Positions 8,264-17,173 are shown, counted from the first letter of the stretch. The stretch is DNA of 64,000 nt from Sandaracinaceae bacterium (GCA_020633075.1 JACKEI010000002.1:868001-932000); one strand, 5' to 3'. A program made the numbers and translations. The notes: generated by a model not told the origin, from the letters alone.

Positions 8264-9432
8264 GGCACCACCGGCGCGTCTGCGTCGGGCCCGAGGCGCG
8301 TGAGCAGGTGCGCGTCCACCGTGGCTTCGCGCACGTCCAGCACGGGCGTGACGGGCACTTCGTGGCGCGGCAGCCGCTCCATCCACTCGGCGAGCGTCAG
8401 GCGCTGAAAGGCCCGCGCCAGCTGTCGTCGCACGACGTTGCCGAGCAGCACGCGCGCCGCCACCGGCAGCTTGCCCAAGTGCGGCAGCTCCAGCGCGTCG
8501 CACAGCGCGCGCCAGAACTTGTTCTCGTCCACGATGCCCACCGCCAGCCACCGCCCGTCGCGGGTCTCGTAGGTGCCGTAGTGCGGCAGCGCGTGCAGCT
8601 TGAGGCGCTCCAGTCCCTGCACCGGTGCGCTCTTGCGCAGTGACTCGGCCGCGCGGTCGAGCGCGTTTCCGACCGTGCGTGCCCGTTCGGGACGCCCGAT
8701 GAGCGCCGCCCCCTGCTGCGCCAGCCGGCTGGGATGCTCGGTGAGCCGCGCGAAGGCACGCGTCACCGCCTGGTCCGCTCGCGGCGTGGGTGGGGTCAAC
8801 CCTTGGTCCCACACGTGCGCCCAGGACTGCACCGTGTCGCTCAGCGCCACGTCCAGCACCAGGCCCGCACCGGTTCGGTCGCGCTTGCGCAGCGCCGCCA
8901 AGATCGCGGTGGCGGCCGTGCCTCCCGCCGAGAGGTCCGCGATGGGCAGCGCCGAGCCCAGCGGGTGTCCGGAGCGGTCACGCGAGAGATGACACACGCC
9001 CGTGAGGGCCTGCAGGTTCAGGTCGTGGGCGGGGTGCTGCGCGTACGGCCCCACCTGCCCAAAGCCGCTGATGCGGCAGATCACCAGCCGCGGGTTGCGC
9101 GCCAGCAGGACGTCGGGCGAAAGCCCCAGGCCCTCGATCACGCCCGGCCGAAAGCCCTCCACCAGCACGTCGCACTCCTCTGCGAGCTTCAGCAGCGCCT
9201 CGCGCCCGGCGTCCTGCTTGAGGTCCAGCACCACGCTCTGCTTGCCCCGGTTCACCAACCCGAAGAGGGACGGCACGCCCCGCGCCGTCTCGCCTCTGGG
9301 CGGCTCCACCTTCAGGACGGTCGCCCCCATCGCTGCGAGCAGCAGCGTCGCGTAGGGGCCGGGCAGGTTCTGTGTGAGGTCCAGGACCCGCACGTCGTCC
9401 AGGGTTCCTTCGAGGGGGTGCTGCGCGCTCAT
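8176..9432 (-). CDS. CaiB/BaiF (class III) CoA-transferase / alpha-methylacyl-CoA racemase-like
   Basis: 418 residues. The N terminus has the family signature VRVLDLTQNLPGPYATLLL and MGATVLKVEPPRGE. AHDLNLQALTG contains the aspartate expected to be the catalytic carboxylate. ADLSAGGTAAT and HYGTYETRDGRWLAVG are close to racemase-type members. It should act on acyl-CoA thioesters in the cytosol; racemase and transferase cannot be told apart by eye. The ATG at 9432 is chosen over one at 9450: CAGAGT is 6 nt before it, a T-to-C variant of the leaderless -10. It ends inside the kinase gene. Confidence 0.9.
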   Translation of the reverse strand: MSAQHPLEGTLDDVRVLDLTQNLPGPYATLLLAAMGATVLKVEPPRGETARGVPSLFGLVNRGKQSVVLDLKQDAGREALLKLAEECDVLVEGFRPGVIEGLGLSPDVLLARNPRLVICRISGFGQVGPYAQHPAHDLNLQALTGVCHLSRDRSGHPLGSALPIADLSAGGTAATAILAALRKRDRTGAGLVLDVALSDTVQSWAHVWDQGLTPPTPRADQAVTRAFARLTEHPSRLAQQGAALIGRPERARTVGNALDRAAESLRKSAPVQGLERLKLHALPHYGTYETRDGRWLAVGIVDENKFWRALCDALELPHLGKLPVAARVLLGNVVRRQLARAFQRLTLAEWMERLPRHEVPVTPVLDVREATVDAHLLTRLGPDADAPVVPYSLAGRLSAAPELNAHEPGALTRPVPTP

Positions 9433-9593
9433 GGCGGGACTCTGCACCACACGGCGTCTGCGGATCCACCTCGGGATGCGACCGCGTTCTTGTGTGGACG
9501 GAATTGCACTTCAGCACGGCTTTTCTGGTAGACGAATATTGCACACCTGCTATCCGTAGTGTTCAACGGATCTTCCCCCAACCGAGAGATGTC

Positions 9594-11585
9594 ATGCGTT
9601 TTTCGTCACGATTTCATTGCTTTGAGTCTCTCGCCGGCGCGGCGCTGCTGCTGGCGGGTGGCGCCCTCTCGACCGGGTGCGACCTTGGCGCGAACGTGAC
9701 CGTCGACATCGGTGTCGCGGACCAGGGCGTCGATCAGAGCGCTGACCAGGGTGCCGATCAGGGCGTGGATCAGGGTGACGATCAGGGCCCGCCCGCCAGC
9801 TGTGACGTGGGCAACGGCGGTTGCGACCCGCTCGTCAGCTGTTCCATGGCGGGGGACGCGGTGGAGTGCGGCCCTTGTCCCTCGGGCTACAGCGGTGACG
9901 GCGCCACGGGCTGCACGGACGTGAACGAGTGTGACACCGCGAACGGTGGCTGCGCGCAGACGTGCACCAACAGCGACGGGGGGTTCGAGTGCTCGTGCGA
10001 CGCAGGCTACACGCTGAACGTCGACGGGTTGGCCTGCGACGACGTGAACGAGTGTGACACCGCGAACGGTGGCTGCGCGCAGACGTGCACCAACAGCGAC
10101 GGGGGGTTCGAGTGCTCGTGCGACGCGGGCTACATGCTGAACGTCGACGGGTTCACTTGCGACGACGTGAACGAGTGCGACACCGCGAACGGTGGCTGCG
10201 ACGTGAACGCGGCGTGCGGCAACAACGAGGGCGCCGCGCCGACGTGCACGTGCAACGCGGGGTACGAAGGCGACGGCGCCACGTGCACGCGCTTGTGCGG
10301 CAACGGCAACCTCGACGCGGACGAGGTGTGCGACGACGGCGACAACCAGTCCGGAGACGGCTGCCGTGCGGACTGCCTCGGCTTCGAGCGGTGCGGCGAC
10401 GGCCTGCTCGACGTGAGCGAGGTGTGCGACGACGGCGGGATCGTTGCGGGAGACGGCTGCCGTGCGGACTGCACCGGCCTCGAGGAGTGCGGCGACGGCA
10501 TCGTCGACGCGATCACGGGGGAGCAGTGCGACGACGGGTCCGACATGAACGGCGACGGCTGCAGCATGATGTGCCAGTTCGAGTTCCCGTTCGTCACGGT
10601 CACAGCGCAGCTGGTCAGCGGCGCGCTCAGCTGCGGGACGAGCAACTCCAACTCGGGGCGCAAGATCGGCTTGGACGAGTCCGGCGCCGTCTACGTCGCC
10701 ATGAAGTGCGGCGCAGAAGCGTACGTGGCGAGCAGCACCACCCAAGGCGCGATGTACTCGGCACCTGTCACCACCGGCATCACAGACGCCCGCGAAGTGG
10801 CCGTCGAGGGCGGCCCGCCGGGCGTGGCGTGGGTCGCGGCGGTGACCACCGCGAACACGCTGGTGCTCTCCCGGACGGCCGACTACGGCGCCACGTGGAG
10901 CACGCCGGTCACCCTGGCGACGGGCGTCACCGACAGCGAGGTCAGCATCGACTCGTTCGGGGACGCGGTCTACATCGCGGTGAGCGCTAGCTCTAGCGCC
11001 GTCAACGTGTACCGGAACCTGACCGCTGGCGCGGGGACGTTCGCGGTCACCGCGGTGCCGCAGGCCAACGTCTTTCACGACATCATGGTGGACCGCATCT
11101 CGGGTGCGCTCTGGCTGGGCTCGGACAACCCAGCGTTCCGCGTTCGCGCCAGCACGGACCAGGGCGCCACGTTCGGGGGCGAGTCGACACCACCCGGATC
11201 GGCGTTCTTCTCCGACTGGGCAGCGTCGAACGGGTTCCTGTACGCCGTCGGCACGAACGGAGACACCAACGTGGACGTCATCCCGTTGTCGAGCCCCGGC
11301 AGCAGCATGCAGGCCGAGGGCCTGCCCGGCGCGACGGGCGCGGCTCCGCTCCGGGCCATCGACGCGGACGCGCTCGGTAACGCCTACGTGGTCAGCCAGC
11401 TCTCGTCGGGCGTCATTCAGCTCGACCGACTGGTGTCGGGCGCCTCCCTCGTGGCCTCCACGGACGCCCGCACCATTGCCATGAGTGGGGCATCCCCGGG
11501 CGTCGCCGCGCTGCCCTCCAACAACGGCGCCGCCGTGGTGTTCACCAGCGGCACCAGCGTCTATGCCGCCGTGCAGGTGTACTGA
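9594..11585 (+). CDS. Secreted lipoprotein with EGF-like and Myxococcus cysteine-rich repeats
   Basis: 663 residues. The signal peptide has a lipobox (LSTGC, Cys ~29). Next come an Asp-Gln-Gly repeat linker (~43-65), a cysteine-rich segment, and three EGF-like modules beginning DVNECDTANGGC, the calcium-binding type. Then come three DUF4215/TIGR02232 cysteine-rich repeats (CGNGNLDADEVCDDGD, CGDGLLDVSEVCDDGG, CGDGIVD...CDDGSDMNGDGC). The last ~340 residues are beta-rich with sialidase/propeller-like repeats (YGATWSTPV, STDQGATFGG). A surface adhesion or scavenging role is plausible but unproven. ATG chosen at 9594: GAGAGA lies just upstream and the signal peptide starts there. The DNA upstream (9500-9590) is AT-richer than its surroundings. 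Confidence 0.88.
   Translation: MRFSSRFHCFESLAGAALLLAGGALSTGCDLGANVTVDIGVADQGVDQSADQGADQGVDQGDDQGPPASCDVGNGGCDPLVSCSMAGDAVECGPCPSGYSGDGATGCTDVNECDTANGGCAQTCTNSDGGFECSCDAGYTLNVDGLACDDVNECDTANGGCAQTCTNSDGGFECSCDAGYMLNVDGFTCDDVNECDTANGGCDVNAACGNNEGAAPTCTCNAGYEGDGATCTRLCGNGNLDADEVCDDGDNQSGDGCRADCLGFERCGDGLLDVSEVCDDGGIVAGDGCRADCTGLEECGDGIVDAITGEQCDDGSDMNGDGCSMMCQFEFPFVTVTAQLVSGALSCGTSNSNSGRKIGLDESGAVYVAMKCGAEAYVASSTTQGAMYSAPVTTGITDAREVAVEGGPPGVAWVAAVTTANTLVLSRTADYGATWSTPVTLATGVTDSEVSIDSFGDAVYIAVSASSSAVNVYRNLTAGAGTFAVTAVPQANVFHDIMVDRISGALWLGSDNPAFRVRASTDQGATFGGESTPPGSAFFSDWAASNGFLYAVGTNGDTNVDVIPLSSPGSSMQAEGLPGATGAAPLRAIDADALGNAYVVSQLSSGVIQLDRLVSGASLVASTDARTIAMSGASPGVAALPSNNGAAVVFTSGTSVYAAVQVY
9720..9788 (+). 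repeat. 12-nt periodic repeat encoding Asp-Gln-Gly linker
   Basis: Six Asp-Gln-(Gly/Ser) units with a strict 12-nt period (starts 9720, 9732, 9744, 9756, 9768, 9780). The codons vary (gac/gat, ggc/ggt), so the units have diverged. They encode the acidic linker after the lipidated cysteine. Confidence 0.85.
9918..10163 (+). repeat. Two tandem 123-nt EGF-module repeats, near identical
   Basis: Copy 1 is 9918-10040 and copy 2 is 10041-10163. By eye they differ at 5 of 123 positions. A third, clearly diverged module starts at 10164. This is a recent in-frame duplication of one 41-residue EGF-like domain. Confidence 0.9.
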
Positions 11586-11733
11586 GACGGTGTCGGTCGC
11601 GCGCGGGCCGGGGTCACGTCGACCGCGGTCCCCGCGTGCGACCTCGAGCGTGCGCCTCGCGCGCGGGGCCGCTTCGGCACGACTCCTACGAACAGGTTCC
11701 CTCGCGCGGGGTGCGACCGGGCGGGGGCGCTGA

Positions 11734-11739
11734 TACAGT
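11734..11739 (+). promoter_or_regulatory. -10 hexamer TACAGT, 7 nt from GTG start
   Basis: TACAGT is followed by 7 nt and the GTG at 11747. The other candidate GTG at 11738 overlaps the hexamer, so this element decides the start. Confidence 0.45.
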
Positions 11740-11746
11740 GGCGCCC

Positions 11747-12895
11747 GTGCACGACGAGACGTCCTCTCCGCCACCTGTCCAGCGCTTGCTGGTGTGGGGG
11801 GCCTGCTTCCTGATGGGCTGGGCGGGGCTGCTGTCGGCCGCGCCGGCGCGGGCCCAGCGCGACCTGCAGGTGGACGACTTCCGCCCCGCGCACGACCCGA
11901 ACGGCTTCATGGGCGTGCAGGGCACCTCCACGCCAGGGCACCTGCGCTGGAACGTGGGGCTCTTCACGCACTACACCTTCGGGCTCTTGCGCGTGAACCC
12001 CAGCTTTACGTCGCAGCAGGTGGTGGTGCGGCACCGCCTGTCCATGGACGCCCTCTTTCAGCTGGGCCTCGGAGGTCGCTTCGCGCTCGCGGTCGACGTG
12101 CCGTTCACGCCCTTCCAGACTGGCGCCCCGCGCGCGCTTGCCGACGGGGGCGAGAGCTTGGACGGCGCCGCGCTCGGCGACGTCCGCGTCACCGGGCGTC
12201 TCCGGATGCTCGGCGCGCCGGCCGATGTGACCGCGAGCCGGGCGGACGGCCCGGGCTTGGCGGGGATGCTGACGGTGACGCTACCCACGGCCCAGGGCGT
12301 GGGCTTCCAGGGCAGCACGCTGCCCGAGATCGACGTGGCGGTCATCGGTGACTTCCACATCCTGAACCTGGGCATCGGCGCGAGCCTGGGCGCGCGCATC
12401 CGTCCCGACCGCGTGCGCATCGGCGATCGCGTGCATGGCTCGGAGCTGCACTGGGGCCTGGGCGTGGCCATGCCCCTGCCCATCTATCCAGACCTGGTGG
12501 CGCTGCTCGAGGTGCGTGGCTCGAGCGGGTTCACGGGGCGCTACAACAGCCCCACCGAGGTGGACCTGGGCCTGCGCTTCAAGCTGGGCTCGTTCCACCT
12601 GAGCTTGATGGGCGGGGTCGGCTTCCCTCACCGCGCCGTGGGCGCCCCGTCGGCGCGCGCGATGCTCGGCCTGCGCTACGCGCCCGAGCACGGCGACAAG
12701 GACCTGGACGGGATCCCGGACAACGTGGACCTCTGTCCGCTGTTGCCGGAGGACCTGGACGGCTTCGAAGACGAAGACGGGTGCAGTGACCCGGACAACG
12801 ACAACGACCTGATCCCCGACGCGGACGACCAGTGCCCCAACGACACCGCCGAGGAAGACCGCGACCTGGACGAGGACGGGTGCACAGACCCCTGA
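11747..12895 (+). CDS. Outer-membrane beta-barrel protein with thrombospondin type-3 repeats, no OmpA domain
   Basis: 382 residues. The signal peptide ends at about AAPARA-QRD. The next ~280 residues alternate hydrophobic beta strands with loops (FALAVDVPFTPF, VAVIGDFHILNLGIGASLG, VDLGLRFKLGSFHLSLMGG), as in myxobacterial OmpA-family barrels. The C terminus is a calcium-binding TSP3 stretch (DKDLDGIPDNVDLCP, EDGCSDPDNDNDLIPDADD, CPNDTAEEDRDLDEDGC). Related proteins normally continue into an OmpA peptidoglycan-binding domain; here the stop follows the last TSP3 repeat, and I saw no continuation in another frame. The start is set by the -10 hexamer 7 nt upstream. Confidence 0.85.
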   Translation: MHDETSSPPPVQRLLVWGACFLMGWAGLLSAAPARAQRDLQVDDFRPAHDPNGFMGVQGTSTPGHLRWNVGLFTHYTFGLLRVNPSFTSQQVVVRHRLSMDALFQLGLGGRFALAVDVPFTPFQTGAPRALADGGESLDGAALGDVRVTGRLRMLGAPADVTASRADGPGLAGMLTVTLPTAQGVGFQGSTLPEIDVAVIGDFHILNLGIGASLGARIRPDRVRIGDRVHGSELHWGLGVAMPLPIYPDLVALLEVRGSSGFTGRYNSPTEVDLGLRFKLGSFHLSLMGGVGFPHRAVGAPSARAMLGLRYAPEHGDKDLDGIPDNVDLCPLLPEDLDGFEDEDGCSDPDNDNDLIPDADDQCPNDTAEEDRDLDEDGCTDP

Positions 12896-12939
12896 GGCGC
12901 GCCCGGTAGGCTCGCACCACGTGACTGACAGAAAGTTGA

Positions 12940-12945
12940 TATACT
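12940..12945 (+). promoter_or_regulatory. -10-like TATACT upstream of HEAT-repeat gene
   Basis: TATACT in a locally AT-rich patch (12926-12945), 57 nt before the ATG at 13003. It is flanked by an inverted repeat CGTGAC (12920-12925) / GTCACG (12955-12960). No good -35 is visible. Confidence 0.35.
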
Positions 12946-13002
12946 GCCCTCCCGGTCACGTCGCGCTGAATCCACTCGTGCGCGGGCCGTCCTAGCCCGG
13001 TG

Positions 13003-13878
13003 ATGCGCCTCTCCCCCCGAACGCTGATTCCAACTGCAGTGCTTGCCGCGGTCCTGCTCGCCGTGGTGAGCGGCGCCGAGGCGCGCGTGTCCTCGCGCGA
13101 GTACCTCGAGCAGCAGCTGGTGCAGTCGTCGGACTTCCGCAACCGGACCCAAGCCGCCCTGGCGTTGGGCCGCCTGGCCGACCCGCGCAGCCGCCCCGCG
13201 CTCGAGCGGGCGCTCGAGTCCGACAGCAACCCCGCGGTGCGCGCCGCTGCGGCCGTCTCCCTCGGTAAGCTGGGCGACCGCCGCGCCATCGCTGCGCTGC
13301 GGCGAGCGGAACGAGACGACTCGGCGTCTGTGCGGCGACAGGCGGAGTCCGCCATCGCGGAGCTGCGAGGCGAGGCGACGCCGGCCCCCGACGCGGCGCC
13401 GAGACCCATCGACTGGCGCCGCGTGCGCCACGTGGTCGCGATCGGGCAGGTCAGCAACAACTCCAGCGTGGGCGGCGCCACGCTCGTCGCGCCTCTGCGG
13501 CAAGGCGTGCTGGCGGGGCTCGGCGGCGTCGCGGGCGTGGCGCCCTTTGGCGACGCCAACGACATCGGTGCGGAGGCCACTCAGCAGATCGCCCGCCGGC
13601 GGATCCCGCGCTTCCGTGTGGACGCGGTGCTCAGCGACGTCCAGCGGACCGAGCGCCAGGGAGAGCTGCGCTTGCGCTGTAGCGTGAACCTGACGATCTA
13701 CGAAGAGCCGTCGCGGAACGTGCTGGGAATGCTGAGCGGCTCCGCAACGGCGGCGGAGCCCATGGGGCAGGGGCGTGACCAAGAGCTGCGCATGACGACG
13801 GCGGCGCTCAACGCGGCCGTGCGCAGCGCGCTCACCACGGCCGGCAGCGCGTTCGAGCGGGCCGGCGGGCGGCGCTAG
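13003..13878 (+). CDS. Secreted HEAT-repeat protein
   Basis: 291 residues. The signal peptide (hydrophobic core about 9-23, cleavage about GAEA-RVSS) is followed by HEAT/PBS-lyase-type repeats at ~30-115 (RTQAALALGRLADPRS, PAVRAAAAVSLGKLGDRRA, ASVRRQAESAIAEL). The C-terminal half (~125-285) is alpha/beta and unrecognised. It includes FRVDAVLSDVQRTERQGELRL, a pattern like periplasmic assembly lipoproteins that compare themselves with a partner's strands; I would not name it. It is probably periplasmic. A GTG at 13000 would add one residue. Confidence 0.75.
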   Translation: MRLSPRTLIPTAVLAAVLLAVVSGAEARVSSREYLEQQLVQSSDFRNRTQAALALGRLADPRSRPALERALESDSNPAVRAAAAVSLGKLGDRRAIAALRRAERDDSASVRRQAESAIAELRGEATPAPDAAPRPIDWRRVRHVVAIGQVSNNSSVGGATLVAPLRQGVLAGLGGVAGVAPFGDANDIGAEATQQIARRRIPRFRVDAVLSDVQRTERQGELRLRCSVNLTIYEEPSRNVLGMLSGSATAAEPMGQGRDQELRMTTAALNAAVRSALTTAGSAFERAGGRR

Positions 13879-13946
13879 AGCAAGATCAGGCTCGCCGGAA
13901 GGGCCTGGCGCAGGCGCCAAGAGGCAGCAGGAGAGGCGCCCGAGCG

Positions 13947-14774
13947 CTACTTGGTCACGGGCTTGAGACCCACGCGTCCGTCGCGCACCACGACCTCGAA
14001 GTCGATGGCCTTGCCCGCGTGCTTCTCCTTCAGCTTCGGCATCATGTCCTGGATGCTGCGCTGCAGGGTCTCGTACTTGACGTTGTCCACGCGCTCGTTG
14101 TTGCGTTGGCGCGCGGCGACGTAGTCGTCGTAGATGCGCTTCATGCGCGCGTCGTCCACGTCGCCGCCGCTGGCGCGGGCCGGCGGCGCCGGCGGAGGGG
14201 CAGGAGCGGGGGGCGACGCCGAGTCTCCGGAGCGACGGCGGCGCTCCGTGGGCTTGCCGAAGGTGGCTACCCGCGGTGCAGGGCTGGCCCCCGCCGACGA
14301 GGAGGACGAGGGGGGGCTCGCGGTCGGCCCGCGCTCGAGACCCGCGATGGCGGCATCCAGCTCGGGGTCGTCCAGCAGGCTACTGAGGTCGGTCTCGACG
14401 TCCATGTCGAGCTCGTACACGCCCTTCTCGGCCTGCCCCTCACCATCGGCGGCGCGCGCTGCCCGAACGGCGTCCTTGCGCTTGAGGCGCTGGATGTCGC
14501 GCCGGTACGTGCCCTCTTCGATCTGGCGCGTGATGCGGCGCCAGTAGGTCTGGAGCGTGGTGTAGCGCTGCAGCAGCGACTGGTAGCGGAAGCGCAAGTG
14601 TGTCGTGCGCGGCTGCTCGCGGCGCAGCAGCTCGAACATGCGGTCCACCTGCTTGCGCGGCACCGACGGCTCGATGCGCTCGATGCCCTGGAAGTACATC
14701 TCGTACAGCGCCTTCAGGCGGTCGAGGCGGGTCTCCAGGTCCTTCAGCGTCAGGTCGAACTCAGCGGCTTCCAT
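13947..14774 (-). CDS. MXAN_5187 C-terminal-domain-like protein
   Basis: 275 residues. The N-terminal ~110 residues are helical and charged with coiled-coil character (EFDLTLKDLETRLDRLKALY). The middle (~150-205) is a Pro/Ser/Ala-rich linker. The C-terminal ~65 residues (MKRIYDDYVAARQRNNERVD ... LKPVTK) match what I recall of the myxobacterial MXAN_5187 C-terminal domain, whose function is unknown. There is no signal peptide or membrane helix, so it is probably cytosolic. TATGAT (14789-14794) is 14 nt upstream of the ATG. Confidence 0.75.
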   Translation of the reverse strand: MEAAEFDLTLKDLETRLDRLKALYEMYFQGIERIEPSVPRKQVDRMFELLRREQPRTTHLRFRYQSLLQRYTTLQTYWRRITRQIEEGTYRRDIQRLKRKDAVRAARAADGEGQAEKGVYELDMDVETDLSSLLDDPELDAAIAGLERGPTASPPSSSSSAGASPAPRVATFGKPTERRRRSGDSASPPAPAPPPAPPARASGGDVDDARMKRIYDDYVAARQRNNERVDNVKYETLQRSIQDMMPKLKEKHAGKAIDFEVVVRDGRVGLKPVTK

Positions 14775-14788
14775 GGGGGACGGTCGCC

Positions 14789-14794
14789 ATCATA
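14789..14794 (-). promoter_or_regulatory. -10 hexamer TATGAT, 14 nt from ATG 14774
   Basis: TATGAT on the minus strand is a close match to TATAAT. A start of transcription 6-7 nt downstream would leave a leader of only ~7 nt. Confidence 0.4.
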
Positions 14795-15464
14795 GCGGCT
14801 GAATGCGCAGATTGTCGAAAGTCACGTCGGACTCCCAGTTGTTGAAGCCGAAGTGGTCGTGCCCGCGTCCCTGCAGAGGCTCCGGATCGTCCAGCGTGAG
14901 CAGGCGCTCACCGTCCACGTCCACGCTGATCACGCTGCCACGGCGCTCGATCACGAAGTGGTAGGTGCGGTTGGCTTCCACGCGCCGAGGCGTGCCCACC
15001 ACGCGGTCGTCGGCGTGTTCGTCCATGCGCGCCAGGACGTTGGTCTGGTTCCCCCAGCCGCCGAAGATGACGACGTAGCTGGTAGCGGTGTACGCGTCCC
15101 CCAGCGCGTGCGAGACGCCGTCACCAAAGAGCTCGACCTTGATGTCGTGGGTCGTGCTGGTGGCGTCGAACTCCACGCGCACGTCGCGCGGGAGCGTGCG
15201 CCTCAGCCAGAGGGGGTGGTTGTGAGCCTCACGGATGCGCAGCGCGCCGTCCACGATGCGCCAGGGCCCGCCCGTGACGTTCCAGTCCTGCCCCAGCTGG
15301 GCGCGGTCGAAGTTGTCGGAGTAGCCCTCGGGGCCGATGCCCGTGTCCCCTTGGGGGGTGCACGCGAGCGACGGGGCGGACGCGCCACCCAGGAGTGCCA
15401 CAAGGGCGACCAGGCGCGGGAGCGAGCGGGAAACGCGGGCGAGGACCGAAGGAGGGCGAGTCAC
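14790..15464 (-). CDS. Exported jelly-roll (concanavalin-like) lipoprotein
   Basis: 224 residues with an N-terminal signal sequence (hydrophobic core LVALVALLGG). A cysteine in APSLACTPQG could be lipidated, but the lipobox is imperfect. The mature part is a beta-sandwich of the LamG/DUF1080-like type: YSDNFDRAQLGQDWNVTGG, WRIVDGALRI, then FVIERRGSVISVDVDGERL, ending TFDNLRI, the usual last strand. Such domains bind polysaccharide or sit beside glycosidases. No catalytic residues can be assigned. It starts at a GTG with CAGCCT 6 nt upstream. It lies downstream of hflX on the same strand (53-bp gap). Confidence 0.7.
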   Translation of the reverse strand: MTRPPSVLARVSRSLPRLVALVALLGGASAPSLACTPQGDTGIGPEGYSDNFDRAQLGQDWNVTGGPWRIVDGALRIREAHNHPLWLRRTLPRDVRVEFDATSTTHDIKVELFGDGVSHALGDAYTATSYVVIFGGWGNQTNVLARMDEHADDRVVGTPRRVEANRTYHFVIERRGSVISVDVDGERLLTLDDPEPLQGRGHDHFGFNNWESDVTFDNLRIQPL

Positions 15465-15517
15465 GGCCGAAGGCTGCCTTGGAATGTGTCGGAGGGCCAG
15501 TCCGGTGAGCGCCCAGG

Positions 15518-17173
15518 TCAGACGGCGGCCCTCGCCGCTTCGAGGGCGGCGAGCTCCCGCTCGAGCCGTTCGATGACGGGGCGCACCCCTTCTGCGTCCG
15601 TGGCGGTGCAATAGGTGGCGCCCCGCACCTCGGCCATGTGCGCCACGATCCCCGGGTCCAGGCGGTCGGCCTTGTTGAAGACCAGCACACGCGGCACGCG
15701 CTCGAGGTCCAGCCGCTGCAGCAGCTCCTCCGTGGTGGCCACGTGCTCGTCCCAGGCGGGGTCGCTCGCGTCGATCACGTGCAGGAGCAAGTCGGCGTCT
15801 TGGGCCTCCTCGAACGTGGCCTTGAAGGCCGCGAAGAGGTCCTTGGGCAGGTCGCGGATGAAGCCCACCGTGTCGGTCAGCACCAGCTCGCGCCCCGACG
15901 GCAGGCGCATGCGGCGCGCGCGCGTGTCCAGCGTGGCGAAGAGCTTGTCCTCGGCGATGACGTCGCTGCCCGTGAGGGTGTTCAGCAGCGTGCTCTTGCC
16001 GGCGTTGGTGTAGCCCACCACGGCGGCCACCCACACGCCGCTCTGGTTGCGCTTGCTGCGCCGCTGCTTGCGCTGCTTCGAGAGCTGCTTGAGCTCTCGG
16101 TTGAGGCGGTCGATGCGGTCGCGCGCGCGGCGGCGCCCCACCTCCAGCTTGGTCTCGCCCGGACCACGGCCTCCGATGCCGCCCGTGAGGCGCGAGAGGG
16201 AGTCGTCCTTCTGGCCCAGGCGCGGCAGCAGGTACTTCATCTGCGCCAGCTCCACCTGCAGCTTGCCGTCGTTGCTCTCGGCCCGCTGCGCGAAGATGTC
16301 CAGGATGAGCTGCGTGCGGTCCAGCACCTTGAGGTCGGTCAGGTGCGCGATGGCGGCGGCCTGCGCAGGTCCCAGCTCGCGGTCGAAGATGAGCACCTCC
16401 GCGTCCAGCTGCATGGCGCGGATGACCACGTCGTCGAGCTTGCCGCGGCCCATCACGAACTTGGGATCGATGCGTTCACGGACCTGGGTGAGGCTGTCCG
16501 CCACCTCCACGCCTGCGGTGCGCGCCAGCTCCTCGAGCTCACGCAGGGACTCCTCGGCCTTGCGCGCGTGCTTCTTCTCGCACACGTGCATCAAGATCGC
16601 GCGGCCGTCCTTGCCCGTGACCGTGCGGGCGCGGCTCGAGCGCGCAAACTCCGCCTCGAGAGCCGGCACGATCTCGGCCGGGTTGGCGTCCAGCTTGGCG
16701 TAGGGGATGGGGCCGAAGGTGCGAAAGGGGGCGTCGGAGCTGCCCTCGGCGACCGGGATGTTGTGCCCGTAATAGACCGAGAGCGGGCGGTCCTCGCCGG
16801 GCGCGAGACAGATGGCGGCGACCATGTCCAAGCGCAGGCGCGTCAGGTCCACGAGGTCGTCGCGCGTGAGGGGCTCGTCGTAGAGGTGCGTGTGCACCAG
16901 GCGCAGGCCGCGCAGGCGTCCGCTGCCCGCGCGCAGGCGGCCCACGTCGGGCAGCATCAGGCGAGAGGCGTCCCCGATGATGACGTGGTTGATGCTCCCG
17001 CTGCGGTCGGCCAGCACCCCCACTTGCCGCCCCGTCGCGTGGCTGACGGACACCAGGTCGCGCGTGAGCTCGTTGGTGGTGAGCTTGTCGAAGGGCAGGC
17101 GGCGCTGATAGATGCGCTCGAGGGCCTTGGTCTCGGAGGGCGCGAGGCCCGAGGTGTTGCCGTGTATTTCCAT
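15518..17173 (-). CDS. hflX: GTPase HflX with N-terminal extension
   Basis: 551 residues. Ribosome-binding GTPase that splits stalled or stressed 70S ribosomes. It has the HflX-specific motif GGIGGRGPGETKLE, G1 GYTNAGKS, G3 DTVGF and G4 NKAD. The N-terminal ~185 residues precede the usual HflX domain (which begins near RAILMHVCEKK) and make this the long form. I recall such long forms in Clostridia and delta-proteobacterial relatives; the E. coli protein is about 125 residues shorter. The ATG is 7 bp downstream of the xth stop, so the two form an operon. Confidence 0.95.
   Translation of the reverse strand: MEIHGNTSGLAPSETKALERIYQRRLPFDKLTTNELTRDLVSVSHATGRQVGVLADRSGSINHVIIGDASRLMLPDVGRLRAGSGRLRGLRLVHTHLYDEPLTRDDLVDLTRLRLDMVAAICLAPGEDRPLSVYYGHNIPVAEGSSDAPFRTFGPIPYAKLDANPAEIVPALEAEFARSSRARTVTGKDGRAILMHVCEKKHARKAEESLRELEELARTAGVEVADSLTQVRERIDPKFVMGRGKLDDVVIRAMQLDAEVLIFDRELGPAQAAAIAHLTDLKVLDRTQLILDIFAQRAESNDGKLQVELAQMKYLLPRLGQKDDSLSRLTGGIGGRGPGETKLEVGRRRARDRIDRLNRELKQLSKQRKQRRSKRNQSGVWVAAVVGYTNAGKSTLLNTLTGSDVIAEDKLFATLDTRARRMRLPSGRELVLTDTVGFIRDLPKDLFAAFKATFEEAQDADLLLHVIDASDPAWDEHVATTEELLQRLDLERVPRVLVFNKADRLDPGIVAHMAEVRGATYCTATDAEGVRPVIERLERELAALEAARAAV

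Noticed and set aside
11586..11746. Possible small gene or RNA in the 150-nt gap after the EGF lipoprotein
   Set aside because: No frame with plausible composition; only short G+C-rich direct repeats (ctcgcgcg-type) and the promoter of the next gene.
9606..11774. 722-codon open frame antisense to the EGF lipoprotein
   Set aside because: Its repetitive Val/Ala/Arg sequence mirrors the repeats of the real gene; no start signal or motif.
13906..13919. TGGCG-CAGG-CGCCA hairpin between convergent genes as a terminator
   Set aside because: Only a 5-bp stem and no T-tract; such hairpins are frequent by chance at this G+C content.
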